In this document: piece after piece, positions 1-6,097 of the stretch | Layout: each line of letters starts with the position of its first letter | Numbering within the stretch: position 1 is the first letter of the stretch | NCBI GenBank assembly: GCA_050731755.1 | Contig: JBOHPP010000053.1 | Location: 1-6,372 of the forward strand | Direction: 5' to 3' | Source of the DNA: JBOHPP01 sp050731755 | Lineage (GTDB): Bacteria; Methylomirabilota; Methylomirabilia; Rokubacteriales; CSP1-6 | Length of the DNA stretch: 6,372 nt | Notes under the pieces: generated by a model | Told to the model about the DNA's origin: nothing | Databases searched by the model: none | The model's input: only the letters and a program-made list of their open reading frames with translations | Made by a program: the position numbers and the translations under genes

Positions 1-254
1 GAGTTGCCGAGGTCGAAGCCGGGGATGGGCTCGCCCCGCCGCTCGCCGGCCAGCAGCGCGGCGCCCGCCGGCAGGGCCCCCGCCCGGCGGCGCGCCTCGG
101 CCTCGTCGGCGACGGGGATGATGCCGGCGCAGCCGCTGCTCAGCGCGGCGATGATCGTGGTGCTGGCCCGGAGGACGTCCACCACCAGGACGCTGGCCCC
201 GGCGGTCTGGGACGGCGTGACGCTCTGGGCGGTCAGCGCGACGTCGACGCGCAC
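1..254 (-). CDS. comB: ComB-family 2-phosphosulfolactate phosphatase, N-terminal part (cut by window edge)
   Basis: The minus strand reads an open frame of 84 codons from a GTG at 254-252 to the window edge. Recognisable ComB (PF04029-type) features are the opening strand VRVDVALTAQ, the motif VVDVLRASTTI (residues 24-34), IIPVADEAEA (45-54) and LLAGERRGEPIPGFDLGN (67-84). The family is a Mg-dependent phosphatase that removes phosphate from 2-phosphosulfolactate, a step of coenzyme M synthesis in methanogens; its role in most bacteria is unsettled. The gene begins 8 bp after the argG stop with no clear Shine-Dalgarno sequence, so it is probably translated by coupling to argG. GTG is the only sensible start because the protein begins just as the family does. 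The C-terminal two thirds lie outside the window, so completeness cannot be judged. Family assignment is fairly sure, the biochemical role is not. Confidence 0.8.
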   Translation of the reverse strand, partial: MRVDVALTAQSVTPSQTAGASVLVVDVLRASTTIIAALSSGCAGIIPVADEAEARRRAGALPAGAALLAGERRGEPIPGFDLGN

Positions 255-262
255 CCCGGCGG

Positions 263-1474
263 TCAGCCGCCCTGGCGCCGATCCCGCAGGGCCCGGATCC
301 TGAGCCGAAGCGCGTTGAGGTTGATGAACCCCTCGGCGTCGCGCTGCCGGTACACGCTGTCCGCCTCGAAGGTGGCGAAATCTGTCCGATAGAGCGAGCG
401 CGGCGACTGGCGGCCGGTGACGATCACGTTACCCTTGTAGAGCTTCAGACGCACGGTGCCGGTGACGTCGCCTGCGCACTCGTCCATGAAGGTCTGCAGT
501 GCCTGCCGCTCCGGCGAGAACCAGAATCCGTAGTAAATCATCTCGGCGTAGCGCGACACCAGGGAGTCGCGCAGGTGCAGGACCTCGCGGTCCAGAGTGA
601 GCGACTCCAGAGCACGGCGCCCCACGTGGAGGATCGTGCCCCCCGGCGTCTCGTACACGCCGCGCGACTTCATGCCGACGAAGCGGTTCTCCACGAGGTC
701 CACACGACCGATACCGTGCTCGGCCCCCAGGCGGTTCAGCCGGGTGAGTAGCTCCACCGGCGCCAGGCCCCGGCCGTCTACAGCCACCGGATCGCCGTGC
801 TCGAAGTCGAGCGTGACCTCCACGGGGACGTCGGGCGCCGCTTCCGGTGAGTTGGTGAGCAGGAAGATCTTGTCGGGCGGGGCCTCCCACGGATCTTCCA
901 GGATGCCGCCCTCGTAGGAGATGTGGAACAGGTTCCGGTCGGTGGAGTACGGGCGCTCGGCGGTCACCGGCACCGGGATGTCGTGACGCCGGGCGAACTC
1001 GATCAAGGCCGAGCGCGATCCGAGCTCCCACTCCCGCCACGGCGCGATCACCCGCAGGTCGGGGGCCAGCGCGGCATAGGTCAGCTCGAAGCGGACTTGA
1101 TCGTTGCCCTTGCCGGTGGCGCCGTGGGCCACGGCATCGGCCCCCTCACGCCGCGCCACGTCCACCTGGGCGCGGGCGATCAGGGGGCGGGCGATGGAGG
1201 TGCCGAGCAGATAGGCGCCCTCGTAGATCGCATTGGCCCGCAGCATCGGGAAGATGAAGTCCCGGACGAACTCCTCGCGGACGTCGGTGATGTGGACCCG
1301 AGCGGCGCCGGTCCGGAGCGCCTTGTCGCGGATGGGCAGCAGCTCCTCGCCCTGGCCAAGGTCGGCGCAGAAGGCGACGACCTCGCAATGGTAACGCTCG
1401 ATCAACCAGCGCAGGATCACCGACGTGTCGAGCCCGCCAGAGTAGGCCAGGACGACACGCTTGGGATCAGGCAT
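263..1474 (-). CDS. argG: Argininosuccinate synthase
   Basis: ArgG condenses citrulline and aspartate with ATP to argininosuccinate, the penultimate cytosolic step of arginine synthesis. Counting from the ATG at 1474, the protein is 403 aa, normal for the family. It shows the N-type ATP pyrophosphatase P-loop SGGLDTS (12-18), the substrate-site segment HGATGKGNDQVRFE (117-130), YSTDRNLFHISYEGGILEDPW (about 176-196) and a C-terminal GFINLNALRLRIRAL segment typical of the tetramerisation tail. Its 5' end overlaps the last 8 bases of argF, and comB follows 8 bp after the stop. Two starts compete. A TTG at 1480 lies 5 nt from a GGGAGG at 1491-1486, and an ATG at 1474 lies 11 nt from it. I chose ATG for codon preference; the choice changes only two residues. 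No frameshift or missing key residue is visible. Confidence 0.97.
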   Translation of the reverse strand: MPDPKRVVLAYSGGLDTSVILRWLIERYHCEVVAFCADLGQGEELLPIRDKALRTGAARVHITDVREEFVRDFIFPMLRANAIYEGAYLLGTSIARPLIARAQVDVARREGADAVAHGATGKGNDQVRFELTYAALAPDLRVIAPWREWELGSRSALIEFARRHDIPVPVTAERPYSTDRNLFHISYEGGILEDPWEAPPDKIFLLTNSPEAAPDVPVEVTLDFEHGDPVAVDGRGLAPVELLTRLNRLGAEHGIGRVDLVENRFVGMKSRGVYETPGGTILHVGRRALESLTLDREVLHLRDSLVSRYAEMIYYGFWFSPERQALQTFMDECAGDVTGTVRLKLYKGNVIVTGRQSPRSLYRTDFATFEADSVYRQRDAEGFINLNALRLRIRALRDRRQGG

Positions 1475-2390
1475 CGTCAACCGAGCCTCCCAGCAGCTCC
1501 AGGATGATGGCCTTCTGCGCGTGCAACCGGTTCTCCGCCTGGTCGAGGGCGAGGCTGCGGGGACTGTCCAGCACGGTGTCGGTGATCTCCTCGCCGCGGT
1601 GAGCGGGCAGGCAGTGCATGATCAAGGCGGCGGGCCGGGCAAAGCCGACCATCGTCTCGTTGACCTGGTACCGGCTGAAGGCCTCCAGACGCTGCTCCCG
1701 CTCCGCCTCCTGGCCCATGCTCGTCCACACGTCGGTGTAGAGCACGTCGGCGCCCGTGGCCGCCTCCTGGGGGTCGTGGGTGATGGTGAGCCGCCCACCC
1801 AGCCGGCGCACGACGGCCTGCACCGCCGGGGACGGCTCGTAGCCGGGGGGACAGGCCACGCTGAGCGTCGTCCCCAGGAGAGCGCCCAGGAGTAGCAACG
1901 AATGACACACGTTGTTGCCGTCGCCGATCCAGCTGAGCCGCATCCGGGCCAGATCGATGCCCCGCTCCCAAAGCGTGAAGTAGTCGGCCAGGGCCTGGCA
2001 GGGGTGCTCGGCGTCGCTGAGCCCGTTGATCACCGGGATGGTCGCGTGGCGGGCCAGGCTCTCCACGGTGGCGTGGGCGTAGACGCGGGCCGCGATCCCG
2101 TCCACCCAGCGCGACAGGTTGCGGGCGACGTCGGGAGGCGACTCGCGCGTGCCCAGCCCGATCTCGCCGCCGGCCAGGTACACCGCGCGCCCGCCGAGCT
2201 GGACGATCCCCACCTCGAACGTGACGCGGGTCCGCAGCGACGGCTTCTCGAAGATCAGCGCCAGCGTGCGCCCGGCCAGCGGGGTGCCCCGGCGTCCGGC
2301 CTTCCAGCCCTGCTTGAGCGCCGTGGCCACCCGAAAGAGATGGAGGACGCGTTCCGGCGTGAGGTCGGCGACCGAGACGAAGTGGTTCAC
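1467..2390 (-). CDS. argF: Ornithine carbamoyltransferase
   Basis: ArgF transfers the carbamoyl group of carbamoyl phosphate to ornithine, giving citrulline. The 307-aa length is typical. The carbamoyl-phosphate loop reads FEKPSLRTRVTFE (47-59), where SLRTR is a common variant of STRTR. HPCQ is at 129-132, the ornithine-binding DVWTSMGQE at 220-228 and the catalytic-cysteine motif HCLPAHRG at 259-266. The SMG loop together with HCLPAHRG favours ornithine over aspartate or N-acetylornithine as substrate. The GTG start at 2390 shares GTGA with the argD stop and has no obvious Shine-Dalgarno sequence, so argF is likely translated by coupling to argD. The N-terminus MNHFVSVADL is family-like, which supports this start. 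The 3' end overlaps the start of argG. Confidence 0.97.
   Translation of the reverse strand: MNHFVSVADLTPERVLHLFRVATALKQGWKAGRRGTPLAGRTLALIFEKPSLRTRVTFEVGIVQLGGRAVYLAGGEIGLGTRESPPDVARNLSRWVDGIAARVYAHATVESLARHATIPVINGLSDAEHPCQALADYFTLWERGIDLARMRLSWIGDGNNVCHSLLLLGALLGTTLSVACPPGYEPSPAVQAVVRRLGGRLTITHDPQEAATGADVLYTDVWTSMGQEAEREQRLEAFSRYQVNETMVGFARPAALIMHCLPAHRGEEITDTVLDSPRSLALDQAENRLHAQKAIILELLGGSVDDA
1486..1491 (-). promoter_or_regulatory. Ribosome binding site of argG (inside argF)
   Basis: GGGAGG on the minus strand lies within the last codons of argF. It is 5 nt from a TTG at 1480 and 11 nt from the ATG at 1474, so it supports initiation here but does not decide between the two in-frame starts. 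Confidence 0.6.
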
Positions 2391-3583
2391 GCCGGCGTGC
2401 GTCCGAGGACGTCCTCGACCGTGGCCAGCGCGCGGTCACAGTCGCGCTCGTCGACGATGAGGGGGGGCGCCAGCCGCAGCACCCGATCGCCGGCCGACAG
2501 GACGAGAACACCGGCGTCGCGACAACCGTCCACGATGGGCCCGGCCGGCTGGGCCAGCTCCACCCCGATCAGCAAACCCCGACCCCGCACCATCCGGATC
2601 GCCGGCCGGCGCTGGGCCATGGCCCGGAGCCCGTCCATGAGCCGCCGCCCCCGGCTGGCCGCCCGCTCGGGGAGCTTCTCTTCCAGCATCGTCGTGAAGG
2701 CGGTAATGGCGACGGCGGTGACGAACGGATTGCCGCCGAAGGTGCTCCCGTGCGTGCCCGGCGTGAGCACGCTGGCCGGCTCCCGCCGCGCCAGCGTGGC
2801 TCCGATGGGCAAGCCGTTGGCCAGGGCCTTGGCCACCGTCATGATGTCTGGCTCGATCCCGGCATGTTCGTAGGCCCAGACGCGGCCGGTCCGGCCAACG
2901 CCCGTCTGGATCTCGTCCAGGATGAGGAGGGCTCCCGACTCGTCGGCGAGCTTGCGCAGCCCGGGCAGGTAGTCCTCGTCGGGCACGTGCACGCCGCCCT
3001 CGCCTTGAATGGGTTCCACCAGGATCCCCGCCGTGCGGTTGTCGACGGCGCGCTCCATCGCCCGCAGGTCGTTGTACGGAACGTGCTTGAAGCCCGGCAT
3101 CAGCGGCTCGAACCCGTGGTGGTACTTGGGCTGTCCGGTCGCCGTCACCGTGGCCAGCGTGCGCCCGTGGAACGAGTTATGGGTGGCGACGATCTCGTAG
3201 CGGTCGGTGCTCAGACGTTCCTTGGCATGCTTGCGGGCCATCTTGATGGCGGCCTCGTTGGCCTCCGCCCCGGAGTTGGAGAAGAACACCTGGTCGGCGA
3301 AGGAGTGCTCGCAGAGCAACTTGGCCAGGTGGATCTGCGGCGCCGAGTGGTAGAGGTTGGACACGTGCAGCAGTGTGGCCCCCGCCTCCCGGATGGCCCC
3401 GGTCACCCGCGGGTGCGAGTGGCCCAGCGCCGTCACGGCCAGGCCGGCGCCGAAGTCCAGGTACTCGCGGCCGTCAGTGTCCCAAACCCGCACGCCGTCG
3501 CCGCGCACGAGGCAGATGGGGGCCCGGCTGACGTTGGAGGTCTGATACCGGGCTGACCACTCGAGCAGCGTCTTGGTGTCCAT
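2387..3583 (-). CDS. argD: Acetylornithine aminotransferase (class III, PLP-dependent)
   Basis: ArgD converts N-acetylglutamate semialdehyde and glutamate to N-acetylornithine and 2-oxoglutarate. The 398-aa protein shows the class-III aminotransferase fold markers: YLDFGAGLAV (41-50), SGAEANE binding the PLP phosphate (104-110), NSFHGRT (136-142), EPIQGEGG (190-197), LDEIQTGVGRTG with the PLP-pyridine aspartate (222-233), the Schiff-base lysine K252 in TVAKALANGLPIG, and HGSTFGGNP (278-286). The ATG at 3583 follows an excellent ribosome binding site that overlaps the argB stop. Family members can also act on succinyl-diaminopimelate or succinylornithine, but the argB and argF neighbours point to arginine biosynthesis. 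No argC or argJ is in the window. Confidence 0.96.
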   Translation of the reverse strand: MDTKTLLEWSARYQTSNVSRAPICLVRGDGVRVWDTDGREYLDFGAGLAVTALGHSHPRVTGAIREAGATLLHVSNLYHSAPQIHLAKLLCEHSFADQVFFSNSGAEANEAAIKMARKHAKERLSTDRYEIVATHNSFHGRTLATVTATGQPKYHHGFEPLMPGFKHVPYNDLRAMERAVDNRTAGILVEPIQGEGGVHVPDEDYLPGLRKLADESGALLILDEIQTGVGRTGRVWAYEHAGIEPDIMTVAKALANGLPIGATLARREPASVLTPGTHGSTFGGNPFVTAVAITAFTTMLEEKLPERAASRGRRLMDGLRAMAQRRPAIRMVRGRGLLIGVELAQPAGPIVDGCRDAGVLVLSAGDRVLRLAPPLIVDERDCDRALATVEDVLGRTPA

Positions 3584-3585
3584 AG

Positions 3586-3595
3586 CCCCTTCCTC
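3586..3595 (-). promoter_or_regulatory. Ribosome binding site of argD
   Basis: GAGGAAGGGG on the minus strand overlaps the argB stop TGA (3596-3594). Its AGGA core ends 7 nt before the argD ATG at 3583. This is the strongest ribosome binding site in the window and fixes the argD start. Confidence 0.8.
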
Positions 3596-4463
3596 AGAGC
3601 ACGATCTCGGTGCCGATGCCCTCGCGGGTGAAGATCTCCAAAAGGATGGCGTGGGGCACTCGCCCGTCGATGATGTGCGCCTTGACCGTCCCTCCCTTGA
3701 GCGCCCGGAGCGAGGACTCCACCTTCGGCAGCATCCCGCCGTCGATGACGCCCTCCTGCACCAGGCGCTCGGCGTCCTTCCGGCTCAGCGTGCTCACCAG
3801 CCCGCCCTGGCCGTCGAGGATGCCCTGCACGTCGGTCAGGTGCACGAGCTTCTCGGCGCCCAGCGCCGCCGCCACCTCGCCGGCCACCAGGTCGGCGTTG
3901 ATGTTGAGCGTCTCGCCATGGCGGCCGACACCGACCGGCGCGATGACCGGGATGAACCCATGCTCCTCGAGCAGGCGGATGGGCTCGGCGTTGACCACCT
4001 CCACCTCCCCCACCAGCCCGATGTCCACCTCCTCGCCGGAGGGCAACCGGTGAGGCCGGCGATGGGCGCGGAGCAGCTCGGCGTCCTTGCCGCTGAGCCC
4101 GACGGCGCGCCCGCCGTGGTGGTTGATCAGTCCCACGATCTCCTTGTTGATCTTCCCCACCAGCACCATCTCCACGATCTCCACCGTCTCCTCGTCCGTC
4201 ACCCGCATGCCGCCCACGAAACGGGGCTCCTTGCCCAGCCGTTTCATCAGGGCGCCGATCTGGGGGCCGCCGCCGTGGACGATCACCGGATTGATGCCGA
4301 CCAGGCGGAGGAGAATGACGTCGAGCGCGAAGGTCTCCTTGAGGTCGGCGCGCTCCATGGCCGCTCCGCCGTACTTGATCACGACGGTCTTGCCGCGGAA
4401 CTCCCGGATGTACGGGAGTGCCTCCATCAGGATCTCGGCGCGGCGCAGAGCGTCGTCCTTCAC
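3594..4463 (-). CDS. argB: Acetylglutamate kinase, probably arginine-sensitive
   Basis: ArgB phosphorylates N-acetylglutamate with ATP, the second step of arginine synthesis. The 289-aa protein shows the amino-acid kinase signatures VVIKYGGAAM (27-36), VHGGGPQIG (62-70), RFVGGMRVTD (81-90), LNINADLVAG (186-195) and a C-terminal HAILLEIFTREGIGTEIV segment (271-288). The helix before the kinase core (about residues 1-23, with AEILMEALPYIREFRGKT) matches the N-terminal extension that links dimers into hexamers in arginine-inhibited enzymes. The EGIGT near the C-terminus fits the arginine site of such enzymes. Feedback inhibition is therefore inferred from family knowledge, not shown. The GTG start at 4463 gives this family-like N-terminus; the ATG 12 codons later would remove it. 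The gene lies 13 bp after hslU and 10 bp before argD. Confidence 0.96.
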   Translation of the reverse strand: MKDDALRRAEILMEALPYIREFRGKTVVIKYGGAAMERADLKETFALDVILLRLVGINPVIVHGGGPQIGALMKRLGKEPRFVGGMRVTDEETVEIVEMVLVGKINKEIVGLINHHGGRAVGLSGKDAELLRAHRRPHRLPSGEEVDIGLVGEVEVVNAEPIRLLEEHGFIPVIAPVGVGRHGETLNINADLVAGEVAAALGAEKLVHLTDVQGILDGQGGLVSTLSRKDAERLVQEGVIDGGMLPKVESSLRALKGGTVKAHIIDGRVPHAILLEIFTREGIGTEIVL

Positions 4464-4470
4464 CGGGTCG

Positions 4471-4478
4471 CTTCCCTC
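4471..4478 (-). promoter_or_regulatory. Ribosome binding site of argB
   Basis: GAGGGAAG on the minus strand ends 7 nt before the GTG at 4463 and shares bases with the hslU stop codon TGA (4479-4477). It supports the GTG as the true argB start, in agreement with the family-like N-terminus, and implies coupling of argB translation to hslU termination. Confidence 0.7.
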
Positions 4479-5823
4479 AGAGAATGTACCGGGAGAGGTC
4501 CTGGTCGCGGGTGAGGTCGCCCAGGCGCTGGTGCACGTAATCGGCGTCGATGGTGAGCTCCTTGCCCCCCAGGTCAGGGGCGGTGAACGATATCTCCTCC
4601 AAGAGCTTCTCCATGATCGTATAGAGCCGGCGCGCGCCGATGTTCTCGGTGGCCGTGTTCACGCGGGTGGCCAGATCGGCCACCGCCTCGATGGCGTCGG
4701 GCGTGAACGCGAGCATCACCCGCTCCGTCCGGAGCAACTCCACGTACTGCGTGATCAACGCGTTCCGGGGTTCCGTCAGGATGCGGATGAAATCCTCCTT
4801 CGTCAAGGGGTCCAGCTCGACGCGGATGGGAAAGCGCCCCTGCAGCTCGGGGATGAGGTCGGACGGCTTGGTGGCGTGGAAGGCGCCGGCGGCGATGAAC
4901 AGGATGTGGTCGGTGCGGACGATCCCGTACTTGGTGCTGACCGAGGAGCCTTCCACGATGGGCAACAGATCCCGCTGGACACCCTCCCGGCTCACGTCGG
5001 GGCCGTGGCCGCCCTCCCGTCCGGCGATTTTGTCCAGCTCATCGATGAACACGATGCCGGAGTTCTCCACGCGCCGCACGGCCTGGGCCACCGCCTCGTC
5101 GTGGTCCACCAGCTTCTGGGCCTCCTCCTGGGCCAGCAGGCGCCGCGCCTCGGCGAGGCGCACGCGCCGCCGCTTGGTGCGGCTGGGCAGGATGTTGGAG
5201 AGCATCTCCTTGAGGTTGATGCCCATCTCCTCCATGCCCTGCCCGGAGAAGACCTCGACCATAGGGGTGGCCTGCTGCTGGGTTTCCAGCTCCACCAGCC
5301 GGTCGTCGAGCCGGCCGGCCTTGAGCTGGCCCCGGAGCTTTTCGCGGGTGGCCTCGCGGGAGGCCACGCCGACTTCCTCCAGCGACTCGCTGGAGAACGG
5401 CTCGCGACCGCGCGGCAGCAGGAGGTCGAGGAGCCGCTCCTCGACGAGCTGTTCGGCCTTGTCGCGGACGGCCGCCGTCATCTCGGCCTTGACCATCGTG
5501 ACGGCCAGCTCGGTCAGCTCGCGGATCATCGACTCGACGTCGCGCCCCACGTAGCCCACTTCCGTGTACTTCGACGCCTCGACCTTCACGAAGGGGGCCT
5601 GGGCGAGCCGGGCCAGCCGCCGGGCGATCTCTGTCTTCCCCACCCCGGTGGGCCCGATCATGATGATGTTCTTGGGGGCGACCTCGTCCCGCAACTCCGC
5701 CGGCAGGTTCTGCCGTCGCCAGCGGTTACGCAGCGCGATGGCCACCGCACGCTTGGCCCGCTCCTGGCCGACGATGTAGCGGTCCAGTTCCGCGACGATC
5801 TGGGCGGGTGTGAGGTCGTTCAC
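4477..5823 (-). CDS. hslU: HslU, ATPase/unfoldase subunit of the HslUV protease
   Basis: HslU is the AAA+ (Clp/Hsp100) hexamer that unfolds proteins and feeds them into the HslV peptidase in the cytoplasm. The 448-aa protein is full length. It has the N-terminal TPAQIVAELDRYIVGQ box (5-20), Walker A GPTGVGKT (57-64), the substrate-gripping pore loop GYVG (90-93), a charged intermediate domain (about 110-240), Walker B VFIDELDKI (258-266), an arginine-finger region ELQGRFPIR (326-334) and sensor II GARRL (396-400). The C-terminal DLSRYIL tail is the segment that docks into HslV. The start is GTG at 5823, and the encoded N-terminus matches the family. There is no Shine-Dalgarno sequence in front of it, because the repeat array runs right up to the start codon. 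argB follows 13 bp after the stop. Confidence 0.98.
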   Translation of the reverse strand: MNDLTPAQIVAELDRYIVGQERAKRAVAIALRNRWRRQNLPAELRDEVAPKNIIMIGPTGVGKTEIARRLARLAQAPFVKVEASKYTEVGYVGRDVESMIRELTELAVTMVKAEMTAAVRDKAEQLVEERLLDLLLPRGREPFSSESLEEVGVASREATREKLRGQLKAGRLDDRLVELETQQQATPMVEVFSGQGMEEMGINLKEMLSNILPSRTKRRRVRLAEARRLLAQEEAQKLVDHDEAVAQAVRRVENSGIVFIDELDKIAGREGGHGPDVSREGVQRDLLPIVEGSSVSTKYGIVRTDHILFIAAGAFHATKPSDLIPELQGRFPIRVELDPLTKEDFIRILTEPRNALITQYVELLRTERVMLAFTPDAIEAVADLATRVNTATENIGARRLYTIMEKLLEEISFTAPDLGGKELTIDADYVHQRLGDLTRDQDLSRYIL

Positions 5824-5989
5824 TGTACCGGGTGCCGCAAGGCCGGCTTGAACCGTGGGGGGCCTGTTCGAGGTGCGCCGTGCTTCATTGTACCGGGGGC
5901 CGCGAGGCCGGCTTGAACCGTGGGTGGCCTGTTCGAGGTGCGCCGTGCTTCATTGTACCGGGGGCCGCGAGGCCGGCTCGGGGCGTGGG
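5824..5989. repeat. 65-bp tandem repeat array between hslV and hslU
   Basis: Copy 1 is 5824-5888 and copy 2 is 5889-5953, identical at 62 of 65 positions. Copy 3 starts at 5954, is identical for its first 25 bases, matches 32 of 36 up to about 5989, then diverges. Each plus-strand copy starts TGTACCGGG and ends GTGCTTCAT. Inside each is a short hairpin (GGCC-GCGA-GGCC in copies 2 and 3), and copies 1 and 2 also hold a CTTGAAC/GTTCGAG inverted repeat. The array abuts the hslU start codon exactly. There are no variable spacers, transposase gene or clear terminal inverted repeats. I do not recognise the family; a local tandem duplication or a dispersed intergenic element are both possible. Confidence 0.9.
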
Positions 5990-6015
5990 AGTGCAAAGCC
6001 GCAGTGCGCCCGGCG

Positions 6016-6070
6016 CGCGAGGCGAGCTTGAGTGAGTCGGCCTGTTCGAGGCGCGCGGGGCTGCGTTCCC
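6016..6070. repeat. Decayed fourth copy of the 65-bp repeat
   Basis: The plus strand has CGCGAGG (6016-6022), then GAGCTTGA, then an exact 13-base match GGCCTGTTCGAGG (6039-6051), in the same order as in the intact copies and with a 2-base net deletion between them. The following GC-rich bases to about 6070 align only loosely. The 5990-6015 stretch between this relic and copy 3 is GC-rich and shows no gene. The alignment was made by eye, so the boundaries are approximate. Confidence 0.55.
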
Positions 6071-6084
6071 CTAGACCGATTGTT

Positions 6085-6097
6085 CATCTCGACCTTC
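6085..6097 (-). promoter_or_regulatory. Ribosome binding site plus ATG after hslV (possible relic of the original hslU start)
   Basis: On the minus strand the hslV stop runs into GAAGG (6097-6093), then five bases, then ATG (6087-6085) followed by AAC. The spacing is good for translation initiation, but the frame it opens is only 45 codons of repeat-derived sequence. It resembles the argB-argD junction, where the gap is also 10 bp and a purine-rich site overlaps the stop. The sequence is seen directly; the relic interpretation is inferred. Confidence 0.5.

Noticed and set aside
4..303. Plus-strand 99-codon frame at the left edge
   Set aside because: It lies opposite the comB N-terminus and the argG end, both of which show clear family motifs; the translation is low-complexity A/R/P/S.
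5866..5877. tRNA-like T-loop (GTTCGAG) in each repeat, suggesting a tRNA gene or fragment
   Set aside because: The flanking bases do not form a T stem, and no acceptor, D or anticodon arms could be drawn.
4087..5916. A 609-codon open frame on the plus strand opposite hslU and argB
   Set aside because: It is antisense to two genes with complete family motifs. Its low-complexity H/L/D/G-rich translation is what a GC-rich antisense frame produces, and it matches no family I recognise.
5824..5989. CRISPR array
   Set aside because: The units are contiguous 65-bp tandem copies with no unique spacers, too few copies and no cas genes nearby.
5820..6087. The 45- and 22-codon frames in the spacer as real peptide genes
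   Set aside because: They are made of repeat sequence, all three copy-to-copy differences are non-synonymous, and the repeats have no ribosome binding site except before the first frame. Kept as a finding about coupling, not as genes.
5990..6097. Rho-independent terminator between hslV and hslU
   Set aside because: GC-rich inverted segments exist around 6006-6016 but no T-run follows on either strand.
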